Assembly (NCBI GenBank): GCA_002686685.1 | Contig: NYYG01000067.1 | Location: 5,335-23,966, forward strand | DNA: 18,632 nt | Source: SAR116 cluster bacterium | GTDB lineage: Bacteria; Pseudomonadota; Alphaproteobacteria; Puniceispirillales; Puniceispirillaceae | Direction: 5' to 3' | In this document: piece by piece, positions 15,479 to 18,632 of the stretch | How the letters are laid out: each line of letters starts with the position of its first letter | Numbering within the stretch: the stretch's first letter is position 1 | The notes under the pieces: model-generated | Seen by the model: the letters and a program-made list of their open reading frames with translations, nothing else | Database searches by the model: none | What the model was told of the DNA's origin: nothing | Position numbers and translations under genes: made by a program

Positions 15479-17029
15479 TCAGAATTCTGAATCCGGCAGG
15501 GCTTCCATCCGCTTGCCGATGAAGTCACGCAACCCGTCATTGATCGACGGGTCAAGGGGCGGGGCCTCATAGGCGTCAAGCATCTGCGCCGCCTTTGTGC
15601 GGGCGCGTTGGTGACTTTCCACCGCACCTTCCGAAGACCATTGCTCAAAGGTGGTGTTGTCGGCCATGTCGGACCGCCAGAATGCCGTTTCGAAATTCGC
15701 CTGCGTGTGGCTTGATCCGAGAAAATGCTTGCCCGGGCCTGTCTCGCGAAGCGCATCCATTGCCTGGCCGTTCTCTGACACATCAATGCCGCTCACCATA
15801 TTCTGCATCATCGACAGCTGGTCGGCATCCAGCAGCAGCTTGGCATAATCGGCAACAAGCCCGCCTTCCATCCAGCCGCCGGCATGCAGCACGAAATTCA
15901 CCCCGCCCTGTACGGTCGGCATGATGGTATTGGCCGATTCATAGGCGGCCTGCGCATCGGCTGTCTTTGCCGCGGTCAGTGATCCGCCAGAGCGGAACGG
16001 CACACCAAGCCGGCGTGCCAGCTTTGCACATCCAAGAAGTACCTTGGCCGGCTCGGGCGTACCGAATGTCGGGGCCCCCGTCTGCATCGACATGGAGCTG
16101 GCGAAACTGCCAAACACCACCGGCGCACCGGGCCGCACAAGCTGGGTAAAGGCAATGCCGCTCATCGCTTCGGCCAGCGTCTGCGCCAGCGTACCCGCGA
16201 CTGATACCGGCGACATCGCCCCGGCAAGAATGAACGGGGCGGTGATCACGGCCTGGTTATGCCGCGCATACACCTTCAGCGCGCCAAGCATCACCGAATC
16301 CCATGTCATGGGCGAGTTCGCATTGATCAGGCTGATCGATACCGTATTGTTCTCGACGAATTCATCACCAAACAGGATCTTCGACATATCGACGGTATCC
16401 TGCGCGCGCTCGGGCGCGGTAACAGACCCCATATAGGGCTTGTCCGACAGGAACTGGTGCGCATATATCATTTCAAGGTGGCGTTTGGTAACCGGCAGGT
16501 CGACAGGCTCGCACACCGTGCCGCCGGAATGATGAAAGCCGGGCAGCATATAGACCAGCTTCACAAAATTGCGGAAATCCTCGATCGTGGCATAGCGGCG
16601 CTCATTGTGCAGATCACGCACAAAAGGCGGGCCATAGACCGGCGCGAACACCATGTTGTTGCCGCCAATCTCGACCGAACGTTCGGGATTGCGCGCATGC
16701 TGGGTAAAGCTGGATGGCGCGGTTTCACACAGCTTGCGGGCAAGGCCGCGCGGAAAATGCACCCGCTCGCCCCTGACGTCGCACCCGGCATTGCGCAGCA
16801 GATCCAGCGCCTCCGGATCCTCCAGAAAATCGATGCCGATCTCCTCAAGGATGGTTTCGGCATTATCCTCGATGATCTCGGCAGCCTCATCCGTCAGGAT
16901 ATCGACCGGCGGAATACCGCGTGTGATATATGGCGCTGCCGCGGCACCACCACTGGCGCGCATCTGGCGACGTGCATCGCGTCCGCCACCGCGCCGGCCG
17001 CGCCGCTGGCCTGTTTCAGTTTCCGCCAT
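15479..17029 (-). CDS. MttB-family methyltransferase (non-pyrrolysine trimethylamine methyltransferase homologue)
   Basis: A 516-residue homologue of the trimethylamine:corrinoid methyltransferase MttB. The frame has no internal amber codon, so it belongs to the non-pyrrolysine branch; a characterised member of that branch, MtgB, transfers a methyl group from glycine betaine to a corrinoid protein. Recognisable family sequence includes DEAAEIIEDNAETILEEIGI near residue 50, VYGPPFVRDLHNERRYAT, FHHSGGTVCEP, PYMGSVTAPERA, TAPFILAGAMSPVS, FGTPEPAKVLLG and LHAGGWMEGGLV. The first 32 residues are rich in Arg and Gly. The start at 17029 has AAGAAGGGTAAG upstream. It lies 61 bases after the FAD/GcvT oxidoreductase gene, in a probable operon. 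That context and the adjacent sarcosine oxidase suggest a methylated glycine or related quaternary amine as substrate; this is inference. No corrinoid protein gene is in the window. Confidence 0.88.
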   Translation of the reverse strand: MAETETGQRRGRRGGGRDARRQMRASGGAAAAPYITRGIPPVDILTDEAAEIIEDNAETILEEIGIDFLEDPEALDLLRNAGCDVRGERVHFPRGLARKLCETAPSSFTQHARNPERSVEIGGNNMVFAPVYGPPFVRDLHNERRYATIEDFRNFVKLVYMLPGFHHSGGTVCEPVDLPVTKRHLEMIYAHQFLSDKPYMGSVTAPERAQDTVDMSKILFGDEFVENNTVSISLINANSPMTWDSVMLGALKVYARHNQAVITAPFILAGAMSPVSVAGTLAQTLAEAMSGIAFTQLVRPGAPVVFGSFASSMSMQTGAPTFGTPEPAKVLLGCAKLARRLGVPFRSGGSLTAAKTADAQAAYESANTIMPTVQGGVNFVLHAGGWMEGGLVADYAKLLLDADQLSMMQNMVSGIDVSENGQAMDALRETGPGKHFLGSSHTQANFETAFWRSDMADNTTFEQWSSEGAVESHQRARTKAAQMLDAYEAPPLDPSINDGLRDFIGKRMEALPDSEF

Positions 17030-17090
17030 GACTTACCCTTCTTTCTTCACAGACAACACAACCATAACCCTGTTCCACTGGTCCCGGCGA

Positions 17091-18632
17091 TCAGGCACGC
17101 AGCTTTTCATTTGTCGGGTCATAGGGTGATTCCTCGACAATTGTGGCCTTCAGCCTCTGATCAAGCACATCAATCAGAAATTCGGTTCCGACGGCAGCCA
17201 GGTCCGGCCGCACCATGGCCATCGCCAGCGACTTGTCGATCCGGAAGCCGTAATTGCCACTGGTGGCGCGCCCAATCACTTCGCCATCGGGCAACATCAC
17301 CGGGTTGCCGCCAATGACATCCGCATCGGTTGTGTCATGGATTTCCAGCGTCACCATTGCGTTGGCAAAGCCGCGCTGCTGCCATTCACTCAGCTGCTGA
17401 CGCCCGATGAAGTCACCTTTGTTCAGATGCACAAACCGGTCCAGCCCGCTTTCCAGGGCCGCATATTCAATCGACAGTTCGGTGCCGACCATGCGGTAGG
17501 ATTTCTCGATCCGCATGGCATCCATGGCGCGGATACCGAACGGCTTCAGCTGGAATTCAGCACCCGCATCCATCAGCGCGTCAAAAATGTGATTCTGATA
17601 TTCGATCGGATGGTGCAGTTCCCAGCCAAGCTCGCCGACATAATTCATCCGGAATGCCATTGCAGGCGCCAGATTGACATCAATCAGCTTGCTGGAAAGC
17701 CATGGGAAGGCGGCATTCGAAAGATCGGTGCGTGTGACCTTCTGCAGGATATCGCGGGCACGCGGACCGGCAAGCACCAGCACCCCGATTGAATTGGTCA
17801 GATTGTCGAAACGGACGGACCCGTCATCGGGCATATGTTTCTTGATCCAGTCATGGTCCAGACGCTGGCCGGCACCCGCGGACACAATATAGAAACTGTC
17901 TTCCGCTTCCCGCTGGATGGTATATTCCGAATGGACGCCGCCGCGTTCTGTCAGCGCATGCGACAGCGACACACGGCCAATGCCCTTTGGCAGTTTATTG
18001 GCGACCAGCCTGTCGAGAAACGCCTCGGCACCGGGGCCGGAAAGACGACATTTGGCAAAGGCTGTCATATCCAGCAACCCGGCATGGGCGGCGGTATGGC
18101 GGACCTCATTGCCGACATGCTCGAACCAGTCGGACCGGCGGAACGACCAGTGATCTTCCTGCGGGGTACCTTCAGGCGCAAACCAGTTGGCGCGTTCCCA
18201 GCCAAATTTCTGGCCAAAGACAGCGCCCAGTTCCTTTAGCCTGTCATAGCAGGGAGCGGTCCGCAGCGGCCGGCCGGCTCCGCGCTCTTCATCCGGATAG
18301 TGAATGACAAAGACATTTTCATAGGCCTCTTCATTCTTCACCTTCAGATAGGATTCGGTGGCGTAACTGCCATAGCGGCGGGGATCAACGCCCAGCATAT
18401 CGATGGTCGGCTCGCCCTCGACAATCCATTCGGCAAGCTGCCAGCCGGCACCGCCAGCTGCTGTCACACCAAAGCTGTGACCCTCGCTCAGCCAGAAATT
18501 CGGGACATCCCATGCCGGGCCGATAATCGGGTTGCCGTCAGGTGTATAGGCAATGGCGCCATTATATACTTTTTTCACACCAACCTCGCCAAAGGCCGGG
18601 ACGCGATGCATGGCGGATTCGATATGCGGCAT
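17091..18632 (-). CDS. FAD-dependent oxidoreductase with GcvT domain (dimethylglycine/sarcosine dehydrogenase-like), N-terminus outside window
   Basis: The C-terminal 513 residues of a DMGDH-type flavoprotein that oxidatively removes an N-methyl group and can pass it to tetrahydrofolate. The frame is open at the window edge; the Met encoded by the last three bases is internal, since the FAD-binding GxGxxG and any covalent-flavin histidine must lie beyond it. Visible: the end of the DAO-type FAD domain (VYNGAIAYTPDGNPIIGPA at 22-40, FWLSEGHSFGVTAAGGAGWQLAEWI at 47-70), a linking domain (DPRRYGSYATESYLKVKNEEAYE), then the GcvT fold from about 165 to 510 (VRHTAAHAGLLDMTAFAKC, MNYVGELGWELHHP, IRAMDAMRIEKSYRMVG, ATSGNYGFRIDKSLAMA). 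It precedes the MttB-family gene by 61 bases. Dimethylglycine dehydrogenase, sarcosine dehydrogenase and related enzymes share this layout; the substrate is unresolved. Confidence 0.9.
   Translation of the reverse strand: MPHIESAMHRVPAFGEVGVKKVYNGAIAYTPDGNPIIGPAWDVPNFWLSEGHSFGVTAAGGAGWQLAEWIVEGEPTIDMLGVDPRRYGSYATESYLKVKNEEAYENVFVIHYPDEERGAGRPLRTAPCYDRLKELGAVFGQKFGWERANWFAPEGTPQEDHWSFRRSDWFEHVGNEVRHTAAHAGLLDMTAFAKCRLSGPGAEAFLDRLVANKLPKGIGRVSLSHALTERGGVHSEYTIQREAEDSFYIVSAGAGQRLDHDWIKKHMPDDGSVRFDNLTNSIGVLVLAGPRARDILQKVTRTDLSNAAFPWLSSKLIDVNLAPAMAFRMNYVGELGWELHHPIEYQNHIFDALMDAGAEFQLKPFGIRAMDAMRIEKSYRMVGTELSIEYAALESGLDRFVHLNKGDFIGRQQLSEWQQRGFANAMVTLEIHDTTDADVIGGNPVMLPDGEVIGRATSGNYGFRIDKSLAMAMVRPDLAAVGTEFLIDVLDQRLKATIVEESPYDPTNEKLRA

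Noticed and set aside
16259..17317. Plus-strand open frame (352 codons) opposite the MttB-family gene
   Set aside because: Antisense to two well-supported genes and the gap between them; no ribosome-binding site or domain seen.
17091..18632. DMSP demethylase DmdA
   Set aside because: DmdA is a stand-alone GcvT-type protein, whereas this one has an FAD-domain C-terminal part fused in front of the GcvT fold.

Overview
The window reads as a chromosomal segment of an alphaproteobacterium, GC-rich and densely coding. Three things support this: LexA operators of the alphaproteobacterial type (GTTC-N7-GTTC) in front of an imuA-imuB-dnaE2 mutagenesis operon, a soxB-D-A-G heterotetrameric sarcosine oxidase operon, and a non-pyrrolysine MttB-family methyltransferase beside a dimethylglycine-dehydrogenase-like flavoprotein. 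Genus and clade cannot be fixed from the sequence alone. I found no tRNA, rRNA, CRISPR array, insertion sequence or prophage gene.

Layout. (1) Positions 1-978, plus strand: the 3' part of a D,D-carboxypeptidase with a C-terminal SPOR domain. (2) Positions 983-8277, minus strand: a five-gene run read right to left, imuA - imuB - dnaE2 - Gfa-family zinc protein - agmatinase-type ureohydrolase. Its promoter at 8358-8386 carries two LexA boxes in mirror symmetry. (3) Positions 8496-9665, minus strand: an M20D amidohydrolase ending in its own terminator just upstream of the SOS promoter. (4) Positions 9666-10044: a 379-base divergent intergenic region. (5) Positions 10045-15387, plus strand: soxB-soxD-soxA-soxG, tightly coupled. 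(6) Positions 15432-15459: a perfect bidirectional terminator. (7) Positions 15479-18632, minus strand: an MttB-family methyltransferase preceded by an FAD/GcvT oxidoreductase that runs off the window.

How the genes work together. The left half is DNA-damage-inducible translesion synthesis: ImuA and the non-catalytic Y-family protein ImuB serve the error-prone polymerase DnaE2. Two small metabolic genes trail behind and may be co-transcribed. The right half is a methylated-glycine catabolic locus. The MttB-like protein could start on a quaternary amine such as glycine betaine, the FAD/GcvT enzyme could oxidise dimethylglycine (or sarcosine), and SoxBDAG oxidises sarcosine to glycine, passing the one-carbon unit to tetrahydrofolate. 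The substrates of the MttB-like and FAD/GcvT proteins are inferred from family and neighbourhood, not shown.

The most striking sequence-level observation is the imuA control region. A TTGACT-N17-TAGAAC promoter has one LexA box filling its spacer and a second, mirror-image box covering the -10 and the presumed start site. No clearly undescribed system is evident; the findings are modest and mostly testable by alignment.
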